A stretch of DNA of 19,506 nucleotides. Origin: JAFGPS01 sp964570855. GTDB lineage: Bacteria > Planctomycetota > Phycisphaerae > Sedimentisphaerales > Anaerobacaceae. Shown piece by piece: positions 4,809-12,221 of the stretch. The translations under genes were made by a program, and so were the position numbers. The notes beneath the pieces were generated by a model. It did no database searches, had not been told where the DNA came from, and saw only the letters and a program-made list of their open reading frames with translations. The DNA lies in contig CAZMZR010000065.1 of assembly GCA_964570855.1 (NCBI GenBank), positions 1 to 19,506 of the forward strand, written 5' to 3'. Positions within the stretch are counted from its first letter, which is position 1, and every line of letters begins with the position of its first letter.

Positions 4809-6167
4809 CTAAATCCACTCGACAATCAGGTCGTAATCTTTTGTTCCAACCACTTTCGTTTTTACGAATCGACCCGGCCCGGCTGAGCATTTATTTATTA
4901 TACACATACTGTCAATCTCCGGTGACTGGCCGTAAAACCTTCCTTCGACAAGACCATCGTTATCAACCGAATCAACCAGACAAACTAATTCGCTGCCGAT
5001 ACGGCCCCGATTTTTTGCAAAGGCGATTTTTTGCTGGCAGAGCATCAATTCGTCAAGCCTTTGTTTTTTTATCGCTTCGGGAACCTGGTCGTCCAAACCG
5101 GCGGCGTCAGTCCCCGCTTCCGGATAGAACCTGAAACAGCCCAGTGCATCGAACTGCGCCCACCCGATAAAATCCAGAAGCTCCTCGAACTGCCGGTCGG
5201 TTTCTCCGGGAAAGCCGACAATCATCGTCGTACGCAATACGATATCCGGCATCGCCTCTCGCAGGTTCTCAATCAGTCGTCGAATGCTATCCTTTGTATC
5301 AGACCGGCGCATCGATTTGAGAATAGTATCGCTGATGTGCTGGATCGGGATATCCAGATAGGGAACGATTTTCTCACTGTTGGCAATTGTTTCGATAAGT
5401 CTTCCATCGATTCCCGCAGGGTATAGATACATCAACCGAATCCACTTTAAGTGGTCTATTTTTTCGATTTGGCTCACAAGGCCCGCCAGATCGCTATCTA
5501 TTTTCAAATCGCGCCCGTAGAATGTGGTGTCCTGGGCAATAATATTCAATTCGACCACGCCGGCCGAAGCTAATTCCCGGGCCTCGGCGAGCACAAGTTC
5601 CGGCGGCTTGCTCCGGAATCGGCCACGGATTGCAGGTATCGTGCAAAAGCTGCATCGATGATTGCAGCCCTCACTGATTCGCAGGTACGCCCAATGGCCC
5701 GGAGTGATAAGCAACCTTGTCCGGTCGTCGAGAATCCTGCTTTCGTTTGGATCATGGGATTGTTCAAAAAAGGGAGTCGGCTGGTCCGAGGAAAGAACTT
5801 TCCTGATGACTTTTGCGATATCATCCCGCTTATCAAGGCTGATAACAGCATCAATACCGTCGATTTCCTGAAAAATTCTCTGTCCCATCCTCTGCGGCAG
5901 ACAACCTGCAACAATGACTTTCCTGACCTTTTGTGCCGGATCGGTCTTGCAATCAACCGCCTCCTTTATCACATCAAGCGATTCGGCTTGTGCAGGGGCG
6001 ATGAAAGCACAGGTATTAATGACTACAACATCGGCATTATAGGACTCAGGAGTTATCAAAAAGCCTGCCTGGGCTATTTCGGCAAGCATTCTCTCGCTGT
6101 CAACGGCGTTTTTAGGGCAGCCCAACGAGATAAAACCAACCGTAATACTATGATTCTTTTTCGCCAT
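4809..6167 (-). CDS. rimO: Ribosomal protein S12 methylthiotransferase RimO (452 aa)
   Basis: RimO adds a methylthio group to an aspartate of ribosomal protein S12 using two iron-sulfur clusters. Three N-terminal cysteines for the first cluster are at C17 (SLGCPKNAVDSE), C53 (NTCAF) and C89 (AGCLPQRM). The radical SAM CxxxCxxC is at C168, C172 and C175 (CNHRCSFCTIPAIRG). CTIPAIRG rather than the MiaB form CVVPYTRG, together with SLGCPKN, points to RimO and not MiaB. The last ~65 residues form the TRAM domain. I chose the ATG at 6167 (MAKKNHSITV); an in-frame TTG at 6185 would add six residues. The gene is divergent from the secretin and is followed by pgsA. Confidence 0.93.
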   Translation of the reverse strand: MAKKNHSITVGFISLGCPKNAVDSERMLAEIAQAGFLITPESYNADVVVINTCAFIAPAQAESLDVIKEAVDCKTDPAQKVRKVIVAGCLPQRMGQRIFQEIDGIDAVISLDKRDDIAKVIRKVLSSDQPTPFFEQSHDPNESRILDDRTRLLITPGHWAYLRISEGCNHRCSFCTIPAIRGRFRSKPPELVLAEARELASAGVVELNIIAQDTTFYGRDLKIDSDLAGLVSQIEKIDHLKWIRLMYLYPAGIDGRLIETIANSEKIVPYLDIPIQHISDTILKSMRRSDTKDSIRRLIENLREAMPDIVLRTTMIVGFPGETDRQFEELLDFIGWAQFDALGCFRFYPEAGTDAAGLDDQVPEAIKKQRLDELMLCQQKIAFAKNRGRIGSELVCLVDSVDNDGLVEGRFYGQSPEIDSMCIINKCSAGPGRFVKTKVVGTKDYDLIVEWI

Positions 6168-6243
6168 AGGCACTATTAATAGCAAAAATCCATGTTTTCG
6201 TCTAAAAGAAACGCTTTATTTTCTTAATTATTCATCAGCCTCC

Positions 6244-6271
6244 TTGACGATAAGACATTAGGGGATACAAT
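6244..6271 (+). promoter_or_regulatory. Promoter of the secretin transcript
   Basis: -35 TTGACG (6244-6249), a 16-base spacer and -10 TACAAT (6266-6271). The expected start is at about 6277-6279, exactly at the beginning of the closing helix described next. Confidence 0.6.
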
Positions 6272-6276
6272 ATTGA

Positions 6277-6344
6277 ACGCTCCGTCTATACTTGGCGGTC
6301 ACATTCGGCCTCAGATGGGCACACTTAATGGAGCGTGGGTTTTT
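6277..6344 (+). promoter_or_regulatory. Helix-closed structured 5' leader of unknown type
   Basis: ACGCTCC (6277-6283), predicted to be the very 5' end of the mRNA, is perfectly complementary to GGAGCGT (6330-6336). Immediately after come GGG and five Ts (6340-6344). The enclosed 46 bases can form at least one small internal hairpin (GGTC 6297-6300 with GGCC 6307-6310). This looks like a closed leader domain with an attenuator-like end. I do not recognise it as any known riboswitch class. Confidence 0.4.
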
Positions 6345-6361
6345 AGATTGGTCGTGAGATT

Positions 6362-8110
6362 ATGATTGGCAGCAGCCAAAATGCATGCCGAAGCCGATGG
6401 CATATTGCAACCGTGGTTTTAATCATTGTTTTATTCTCTGGTGGGTTTATTTCACTATTCGCCCAGACATCCACCGAAGATGAGGCCAGGGAGACGCTCC
6501 TAAAATTACAAATCACAGGTGTTCCCGGCCCAAACGTTCCCATGCCCGAAGTATATAAAAAACCACCAGAAATCGTCGAGCAAACTGTCGGCGGTACATC
6601 TGAGTGGAAGCTATTTTACTTTTGCAGGTATCATTCCTCCGACGAACTAAAGATAATCATCCACGAACAATTCGCGACCAAGCTTTTTGATAAAAAAGGC
6701 AAGGAAACACAAATAGAAAACTATACCGTCAGCAGTAATCCCGCTACCAATCAGCTAATCGTAAGATGCCCGGCCCGCGAAGACGCCCAGGCCGTTCTTG
6801 AAACACTCAATCAGGTGGATGTGCCTCCTATACAGGTCAAAATTGACTGCCTGATTTCCGAGATATATGCGGATTTCACATTCGACCGGGAAACCACCAT
6901 CGCAATTGAAAACTTATTCGGCGAGGATGTCGCATTGAAACCCGGCGGGACGGCCTTCGGTGCCGATGTCCAGCAACTAATAGCAGACGACGAATATCTG
7001 CCTGCATTCCCGGGAGCCTCGTTGCGGGAACTCATTCGTGCAAGGATGGGCTTGAAGATAGGGTATTTGAGTACGACCCATGATTTCGCGGCCCTGGTCG
7101 ATCTGCTCGAATCGAGAGGCTTTTTGAAAATTCTGATGAATCCGACTCTCGAAATTGTCAACGGTAAAACAGCAATCGTTCAATCCACCCAACATGTCCC
7201 GCTGCAAAAAGTGACCAAGACCATACCCGGCGCCGGCTCGACCACCGTTGTCCTAACCGAGACGGAATATGTCGATGTCAACGATTCGCTCGAAATTACC
7301 CCTCACGTTTATGCCGACGGTTATATCGGACTGGAAACGGACATCATACTCGGCGCCAAAAATACACCCGACGGCGTCAAGCAGGTACCGATTCTGACCA
7401 AAAAGCAAATCACCAGCAAAGAAAACCGCATCCGACCCGGCGAGAGTCTTATCATAGGCGGAATAAGAAAAACCGAAAAGTTCGGCGTCGCTCGCGGCGT
7501 TCCGTTACTAAAGGACCTGCCCCTTATCGGCTTTCTTTTCTCCGGCGAAGACACCGAGCAGCGTGCAGTTGAAACTGTTTTCATCCTGACTCCGACCATT
7601 TCCACGAACGGCAGACCGATTGGAGAAATAATGGCCGAAATCAGAAGAAAACATTCATCGGCACCTTCTGCGAACGGCCTGTCGGAAATAATTACAGACC
7701 CCTTCGGAATCAACGCCAGCCAGCATGCACAGGAACAAAAGACCAAGGAGGCCGAACAGGCGCGTCTCGAAGCTAATGTTGTAAAGGCGGATGCCGAAAT
7801 AGCTGTTATGCAGGCCAACAAAAGAACAGAAAAAGCCGAACAGGAACTACAAAGTACAAAAGACGAATCGGAGAAGATTAAAACCGAAGCAGAAAAAAAG
7901 GCGGCAGAAGCCGATGAAAAGACCAAAGCCGCCGACCAAGCCCGGGCCGCTGCCGACAAGGCGACAGCCGATGCCAAACAAGCCAACCAAAATGAAGCAG
8001 AGGCCGATGATAAGAACCATCCTGAGAAACCCGCGGCAGTTGAAGCGAGAAAACCGGAAGGAGAAACCGAGACCGAAAAAACCGATGCTAAAGTCGAATC
8101 CAAGGCATAA
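6362..8110 (+). CDS. Secretin-like outer-membrane protein with charged C-terminal tail (582 aa)
   Basis: A signal sequence or membrane segment spans about residues 15-34, ending FAQ. A short periplasmic N1-like domain (about 85-155, with NPATNQLIVRCPAREDAQ) leads into the secretin beta domain (about 155-415). The secretin signature is clear: LMNPTLEIVNGKTA (258-271), then ENRIRPGESLIIGG (354-367), then VPLLKDLPLIGFLF (380-393) and FILTPTI (407-413). It resembles the GspD/PilQ superfamily but has fewer N-terminal domains. Residues about 455-582 are a low-complexity Ala/Lys/Glu/Asp tail, probably coiled-coil up to about 550. No other secretion or pilus genes are nearby, so the system it serves is unknown. 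The ATG at 6362 has a weak GTGAGA before it. Confidence 0.85.
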   Translation: MIGSSQNACRSRWHIATVVLIIVLFSGGFISLFAQTSTEDEARETLLKLQITGVPGPNVPMPEVYKKPPEIVEQTVGGTSEWKLFYFCRYHSSDELKIIIHEQFATKLFDKKGKETQIENYTVSSNPATNQLIVRCPAREDAQAVLETLNQVDVPPIQVKIDCLISEIYADFTFDRETTIAIENLFGEDVALKPGGTAFGADVQQLIADDEYLPAFPGASLRELIRARMGLKIGYLSTTHDFAALVDLLESRGFLKILMNPTLEIVNGKTAIVQSTQHVPLQKVTKTIPGAGSTTVVLTETEYVDVNDSLEITPHVYADGYIGLETDIILGAKNTPDGVKQVPILTKKQITSKENRIRPGESLIIGGIRKTEKFGVARGVPLLKDLPLIGFLFSGEDTEQRAVETVFILTPTISTNGRPIGEIMAEIRRKHSSAPSANGLSEIITDPFGINASQHAQEQKTKEAEQARLEANVVKADAEIAVMQANKRTEKAEQELQSTKDESEKIKTEAEKKAAEADEKTKAADQARAAADKATADAKQANQNEAEADDKNHPEKPAAVEARKPEGETETEKTDAKVESKA

Positions 8111-8209
8111 CTGTCTATAAAAATAAAATATCCGGCAAAATAGCACCGTTGTGTTCATATAACGTGCAGTCATGAAACAGGCGGGTGCTCGAACTGAAAT
8201 GGTAACTTT

Positions 8210-8228
8210 TTTCCTTTCTGGAAGGAAA
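8210..8228 (+). promoter_or_regulatory. Hairpin masking the ribosome binding site of the next gene
   Basis: TTTCCTT (8210-8216) pairs perfectly with AAGGAAA (8222-8228), with the loop TCTGG. The right arm is part of the strong Shine-Dalgarno GGAAGGAAAG (8220-8229), which lies just before the ATG at 8233. Opening of this seven-base-pair, A-T-rich helix would be needed for translation, as in thermometer-type or protein-bound leaders. Confidence 0.5.
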
Positions 8229-8232
8229 GTCT

Positions 8233-8619
8233 ATGGACAATTTCGAGAGTAATAATTCTGATGATCAAAACTTCAATGATTCGATTCCACTTGATAACAG
8301 CTCCGACACCGGTGAAACAGGCGTTTCACATACGCCCCTCGATTTGGGCGGCAGTAAAGCAGTGGAAATCCCCAAGGTAAACGTGACAAAACAAGCCGTA
8401 ACAAAACCGACGGAAAATGTTATCTCCACCGAAAGAATTGTAGGTGTAAGAACCTTCTTCACGAAGCTGCATGCGGGCGCCATCAATTTTCTCGATGAGC
8501 AAATCACCGAATGGCTGAAGAAAAATCCGGATATTAAAATAAAACGAACAAACGTCACTGTAGGCGAAATACAGGCAAAAAAGACCGAGCCCAATATTTT
8601 AATTACCGTCTGGTATTAA
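8233..8619 (+). CDS. Small hypothetical soluble protein (128 aa)
   Basis: I cannot name a family with confidence. The first ~50 residues are acidic and Ser/Asn/Asp-rich, likely disordered. The second half (about 65-128) looks like a compact alpha/beta domain with an amphipathic helix (ITEWLKKNPDIKI, 91-103) and a closing hydrophobic strand ending ILITVWY. A C-terminal domain of this style, with a helix reading xxWLKxNPxIxI and an end in VWY, occurs in various small uncharacterised bacterial proteins, but I cannot assign a role. There is no signal peptide or membrane segment. A very strong Shine-Dalgarno (GGAAGGAAAG) precedes the ATG but is sequestered in a hairpin. The gene sits between the secretin and the rpsB cluster on the same strand. 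Confidence 0.75.
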   Translation: MDNFESNNSDDQNFNDSIPLDNSSDTGETGVSHTPLDLGGSKAVEIPKVNVTKQAVTKPTENVISTERIVGVRTFFTKLHAGAINFLDEQITEWLKKNPDIKIKRTNVTVGEIQAKKTEPNILITVWY

Positions 8620-8634
8620 CAAGCTGCTTCAAAA

Positions 8635-8711
8635 CCGCCGGTTTCCAAACCGGTGCTTCAATCCGGACGAATACCGAAGATTCCGGTTCAGGGGTCGGGT
8701 TTTTTCTATAT
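8635..8711 (+). terminator. Hairpin region after the small protein, possible terminator
   Basis: CCGGTTT (8638-8644) and AAACCGG (8647-8653) form a tight palindrome. The second strand AACCGG can alternatively pair with CCGGTT near 8683-8688. The sequence then runs through GGGGTCGGG into six Ts at about 8700-8706. The hairpin and T-run are not directly adjacent, so the call is tentative. It fits a break before the independent rpsB promoter. Confidence 0.35.
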
Positions 8712-8793
8712 TTCAGCGGAATTAACGCCTTAAATAACGGTGGCAACCTGAAAAACCCGCCCAAATCCATTAAAAATCTTCACATAAAAATTC

Positions 8794-8822
8794 TTGACAT
8801 ATTTTACATTTTACATTATTTT
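8794..8822 (+). promoter_or_regulatory. Promoter of the rpsB-tsf-pyrH-frr cluster
   Basis: A perfect -35 TTGACA (8794-8799), a 17-base spacer and -10 TATTTT (8817-8822). The predicted start at about 8829 leaves a leader of some 57 nt before the rpsB GTG. I see no clear S2-binding leader structure. Confidence 0.6.
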
Positions 8823-8885
8823 TCAAGCTTTGCCTGTTTGTGTGGGGCATGATGAGCCTGATTATATAAGTTTTTGGAGATTTTT

Positions 8886-9743
8886 GTGTCAAAAGAGCTA
8901 ACTCGGAAATTGATCAACGCTGGGGTGCATTTCGGACACGCGGTGAGCCGATGGAACCCCAAAATGGCTCCGTACATTTTCGCAAAGCGTGGTAACATTC
9001 ACATTATCAACATAAGAAAAACCCTCGAAGGACTACTCGTTGCCAAACAGCTTCTTGCCGAGGTTGTCTCTTCCGGCAAAGATGTTGTCTTTGTGGGCAC
9101 CAAACGCCAAGCTCAGAAAGCCGTTGAGGTTATTGCAGAAAAGTGCGGGATGCACTATGTCTCTCAACGCTGGCTTGGCGGCATGCTTACGAATTTCAGA
9201 ACTGTACGCTCACGGCTTCAAAGATTAGAGCAATTGGAAGCTATGACCGAAGACGGCTCTCTGGACAGCGAGAGCAAAAAGCAGGCATCAAGGCTAAAAC
9301 GCGAGATGCGGAAGATAAAAGCCAACCTTCAGGGAGTTCGAAATATGTCCCGTTTGCCCGGTGCCGTGGTAGTAATCGATGCAAAAAAAGAATATCTTGC
9401 CCTGCGGGAAGCGAAAAAACTCGGGATTGTGACCATAGGACTTCTGGACACTGATTCGGATCCCGACACAGTGGATGTAGCCATTCCCGCCAACGATGAT
9501 TCCATCAGGGCCGTTGATTTGATCCTTAACGAGTTGTCTGATGCTGTGGCAATAGGTAAAACGATGGTCACTGTTCGCCAGGAACCGGCGCACAAACCCA
9601 GACGAGTCCGCTCGAAAAGGCCCGCATTGGCACGTGCAGGCGAAAACAAACCAGAAATTACGGCCGCAGATGAGCAAAGCCCAACGCAAAACACGGAGTC
9701 GGTTTCGCAAAGCAATCCGATAGAACAGCAGAATCCCACATAA
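8886..9743 (+). CDS. rpsB: 30S ribosomal protein S2 (285 aa)
   Basis: S2 joins the small ribosomal subunit late in assembly. Typical landmarks (numbered from the GTG) are AGVHFGHAVSRWNPKM near residues 12-27, IHIINIRKT near 38-46, VSQRWLGGMLTNFRT near 91-105 and the DTDSDPDTVDVAIPANDD stretch near 188-205. The start is a GTG at 8886, five bases after GGAGA (8876-8880); the open frame reaches a TTG at 8874 that overlaps this ribosome binding site and is unlikely to be used. The last ~50-60 residues after the conserved core are a Pro/Arg/Gln/Ser-rich tail not found in short S2 proteins. It heads the standard rpsB-tsf-pyrH-frr cluster. Confidence 0.97.
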   Translation: MSKELTRKLINAGVHFGHAVSRWNPKMAPYIFAKRGNIHIINIRKTLEGLLVAKQLLAEVVSSGKDVVFVGTKRQAQKAVEVIAEKCGMHYVSQRWLGGMLTNFRTVRSRLQRLEQLEAMTEDGSLDSESKKQASRLKREMRKIKANLQGVRNMSRLPGAVVVIDAKKEYLALREAKKLGIVTIGLLDTDSDPDTVDVAIPANDDSIRAVDLILNELSDAVAIGKTMVTVRQEPAHKPRRVRSKRPALARAGENKPEITAADEQSPTQNTESVSQSNPIEQQNPT

Positions 9744-9791
9744 AAAGGGAAATAGCAAACGAGGTTTTCATTGGTGCCTTTGTCGTTACTT

Positions 9792-9814
9792 AGCCGGTGG
9801 TTTTAACTCCGGTT
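9792..9814 (+). repeat. Hairpin between rpsB and tsf
   Basis: AGCCGG (9792-9797) pairs with CCGGTT (9809-9814), including one G-T pair, around an 11-base loop. There is no T-run after it. It may tune the rpsB/tsf expression ratio or be incidental. Confidence 0.3.
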
Positions 9815-9886
9815 GGTAAAATATCATGTTCCAAACAGGAATATTTCCTTTAACAATAAAATTAATATGAGAACAGGAGTTTTAAG

Positions 9887-10753
9887 ATGGCGGAAATTTC
9901 AGCAGCATTGGTTATGAAACTGCGAAAGATGTCCGGACAGGGAATGATGGACTGCAAAAAGGCGCTTCAGGAAGCCGACGGAGATATAAACGAGGCTATA
10001 AATATACTCCGTAAAAAAGGTCTTGCTACTTTAGCCAAACGAGCCGAGCGGGAAACGTCCCAGGGACTGGTCGTATGTAAAAACAGCGCCGATGGAAGGA
10101 CCGCAACAATGGCCACTCTATGCTGTGAAACGGATTTTGTAGCAAAAAGCGATGACTTTATAGCCGCAGCGCAATCCCTGGCGGACTTCGCCCTGGCCTG
10201 TCCGGCCAACGAAGGTATTGAGAATATCCTGGAGACGACCGTTGACGGAAAGAAATATAACGATCTTCTGACCGAGACGGTAAGTAAGACCGGCGAGAAA
10301 ACGCAGGTCGGAGACTATACAAAATACAAGCTCGAAGGCCCGGGCCTGATAAGCACCTATATTCACTTCAACGGAAAAGTAGGCACAATGGTCCAGATTG
10401 ACACCTCCGACGACGCAACGGCCTCATCGGATATGCTCAAGCGCACCGCCGGTGACATAGCCATGCACATCACCGCAACCAAGCCTCTGGCACTGAATAA
10501 AGACCAGATAGATACTGAGACGATTGAGCGCGAGAAGGCCATCTTCGCCGAGCAGGTAAAAAACAAACCGGAAAATATTATAGAAAAAATAGTAATGGGC
10601 AAATTGCAGAAATTCTTTGCTGAGAATTGCCTCTTGCAGCAGCCGTTCGTCAAAGATGACAGTAAAACCGTCGAGCAGGTACTCGCCGAAGCCGCAAAAC
10701 AATCCGGCGGCAAGGCGAACATAAAAAGATTTGCCCGATTCGATGTCGGATAA
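9887..10753 (+). CDS. tsf: Translation elongation factor Ts (288 aa)
   Basis: EF-Ts recycles EF-Tu from GDP to GTP form. The N-terminal UBA-like domain (residues 1-52) contains the family pattern VMKLRKMSGQGMMDCKKAL and LRKKGLATLAKRAER. The EF-Tu contact motif TDFVAKSDDF is at residues 82-91, and two core subdomains follow. The length matches the common bacterial form (about 280-300). AGGAG (9875-9879) lies seven bases before the ATG. It is 143 bases after rpsB, the usual second gene of the cluster. Confidence 0.97.
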   Translation: MAEISAALVMKLRKMSGQGMMDCKKALQEADGDINEAINILRKKGLATLAKRAERETSQGLVVCKNSADGRTATMATLCCETDFVAKSDDFIAAAQSLADFALACPANEGIENILETTVDGKKYNDLLTETVSKTGEKTQVGDYTKYKLEGPGLISTYIHFNGKVGTMVQIDTSDDATASSDMLKRTAGDIAMHITATKPLALNKDQIDTETIEREKAIFAEQVKNKPENIIEKIVMGKLQKFFAENCLLQQPFVKDDSKTVEQVLAEAAKQSGGKANIKRFARFDVG

Positions 10754-10755
10754 AA

Positions 10756-10814
10756 GGCGTGCCCGGTAAATTATCGAACGAGATTTGATACGCCGGGATA
10801 CCCGCAAAGCGGGT
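10756..10814 (+). repeat. Competing hairpins between tsf and pyrH
   Basis: GGCGT (10756-10760) can pair with ACGCC (10790-10794), and CCCGG (10762-10766) with CCGGG (10793-10797). The two pairings share bases, so they exclude each other. A third hairpin follows, ACCCGC with GCGGGT (10800-10805 and 10809-10814) around AAA. No T-run is present. The 84-base gap could be a processing or attenuation site upstream of pyrH. Confidence 0.4.
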
Positions 10815-10837
10815 TCTCCTGACAAAACAGTAAACTA

Positions 10838-11560
10838 ATGGCAGAGAGCAAATATAAACGCGTGCTGTTGAAACTTTCGGGCGAGAGTTTTTGCAGACCG
10901 GGGCAATTGGGAATTGACGGCCCTACCCTTGCTTCCATCGCCGAGAGGATAGCGGAAATCTGCAAAATCGGGCCTCAGGTCGCGGTCGTCGTAGGGGCCG
11001 GCAATTTCCTGCGAGGTGAAAATTTCTCACAGGTCAGCCAAATACCCAGAAACACAGCAGATTATATGGGAATGCTGGCCACGATTATCAATGCCTGTGC
11101 GCTGCAGGAGACACTCGAAAAAATCGGTCAGGAAACAAGAGTCCTCAGCGCAATCGAGGTGCCTGCGTTGTGCGAGAGTTTTATCCGCAGAAGAGCTATT
11201 CGGCACCTTGAACGCGGAAGGGTCGCGATATTGGCCGGCGGGACGGGAAATCCTTTTTTCACCACCGACACATGCGCGGCTTTGAGGGCCTCGGAACTCG
11301 ATGTGGACCTGCTCATAAAAGCGACAAAGGTCGAAGGTGTTTACAGCGACGATCCCAATAAGAATCCGGACGCCAGGTTTTTCGAAGAATTATCCTACGA
11401 CCAGGTGCTTACCATGAACCTTCGAATAATGGATCATTCGGCGATAAGTCTCTGCCGGGATAATAATATACCGATTATTGTTTTGAATATCTTCGGAAAG
11501 GGAAATATAACAAAGGCTCTCTGCGGTCGGCAGGTTGGTACGAAAATAGTTGCTCAGTGA
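10838..11560 (+). CDS. pyrH: Uridylate (UMP) kinase (240 aa)
   Basis: PyrH phosphorylates UMP to UDP in pyrimidine nucleotide synthesis and belongs to the amino acid kinase fold. Landmarks: LLKLSGESF (10-18), GAGNFLRG (53-60; most relatives have GGGN), DYMGMLATIINA (75-86), GGTGNPFFTTDTCAALRA (134-151) and ATKVEGVYSDDPNKNPDA (162-179). The length matches the bacterial family. The ribosome binding site before the ATG is weak. The stop is seven bases before the frr ATG, so the two are probably translated from one message. Confidence 0.96.
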   Translation: MAESKYKRVLLKLSGESFCRPGQLGIDGPTLASIAERIAEICKIGPQVAVVVGAGNFLRGENFSQVSQIPRNTADYMGMLATIINACALQETLEKIGQETRVLSAIEVPALCESFIRRRAIRHLERGRVAILAGGTGNPFFTTDTCAALRASELDVDLLIKATKVEGVYSDDPNKNPDARFFEELSYDQVLTMNLRIMDHSAISLCRDNNIPIIVLNIFGKGNITKALCGRQVGTKIVAQ

Positions 11561-11567
11561 GGTAAAT

Positions 11568-12128
11568 ATGCCTACAAAAGAAATTGTATCCGATACCGAA
11601 TCAAAGATGAAGAAGGCTCTTGATGTTCTGCATGACGAGCTTAAAACAGTCCGCAGCGGCAGAGCTTCCACGGGACTTGTCGAAAATATCAAGGCAGATT
11701 TTTACGGGACACCGACACCATTAAAACAAATGGCCACACTGGCAACGCCGCAGGCGGATATGATTGTGATAAAACCTTTCGATCCCAGCTCAACCAGAGA
11801 AATAGAAAAGGCGATCAAAAACAGTGACTTGAGTATCGCCCCGATTATCGACGGCAAAATAATCAGACTCAATATCCCGGCTCTAAGCGAGGAAAGAAGA
11901 AAACAGCTCGTTCAGCAGGCCAAACAAACCGGCGAGCAGACAAAGGTCGGCATTCGGAACATCAGAAGAGACGTGATCAAGCACCTCGAAAAGCTGCAGA
12001 AAGACAAACTTATCACCGAGGATGACCTCGAAAAAGGCAAGAAGCAAGTCGATGATATCACCAAGGAATATTCAGACAAAGTTGACGAATTAATAAAACA
12101 TAAATCAGACGAAATATTGCTCGATTGA
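11568..12128 (+). CDS. frr: Ribosome recycling factor (186 aa)
   Basis: RRF splits the ribosome after termination together with EF-G. The length is exactly that of the family (about 185). Landmarks: the helical N-terminus with KTVRSGRAST at 26-35, YGTPTPLKQMATLATP (about 52-67), the central domain with IIRLNIPALSEERRK and the final VDDITKEYSDKVDELIKHKSDEIL helix read in parts. The frame is open to a TTG at 11550 inside pyrH, but GTGAGG just upstream of 11568 and the conserved N-terminal length favour the ATG at 11568. It closes the translation cluster. Confidence 0.97.
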   Translation: MPTKEIVSDTESKMKKALDVLHDELKTVRSGRASTGLVENIKADFYGTPTPLKQMATLATPQADMIVIKPFDPSSTREIEKAIKNSDLSIAPIIDGKIIRLNIPALSEERRKQLVQQAKQTGEQTKVGIRNIRRDVIKHLEKLQKDKLITEDDLEKGKKQVDDITKEYSDKVDELIKHKSDEILLD

Positions 12129-12153
12129 ATTATCCTGAACGTCTAAAAGTAAA

Positions 12154-12179
12154 AGTGCTCGCGGTACGGTAAAAGCACT
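12154..12179 (+). repeat. Hairpin after frr
   Basis: AGTGCT (12154-12159) pairs perfectly with AGCACT (12174-12179). Each arm is part of a GTAAAAG-containing repeat. There is no T-run, so this is more likely an mRNA-stabilising or processing hairpin than a terminator, and read-through into the AsmA-like gene is plausible. Confidence 0.35.
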
Positions 12180-12221
12180 AAATATTGCCGCTCACAAATT
12201 CTTTTTTTGGGGGCCACAGTG

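Noticed and set aside
4771..4890. 40 extra N-terminal codons for pgsA
   Set aside because: They overlap the end of rimO. The family N-terminus begins at the ATG at 4770 (or the GTG at 4776), and a purine-rich site lies just upstream.
7321..8103. 260-codon open frame on the minus strand within the secretin gene
   Set aside because: Its Ser/Ala/Phe-rich translation is the mirror of the Ala/Lys/Glu-rich tail of the secretin. It is a composition artefact.
8800..8820. TTTTACA repeated twice before rpsB as a possible operator
   Set aside because: It is two short AT-rich copies within a promoter spacer, most simply explained by low complexity.
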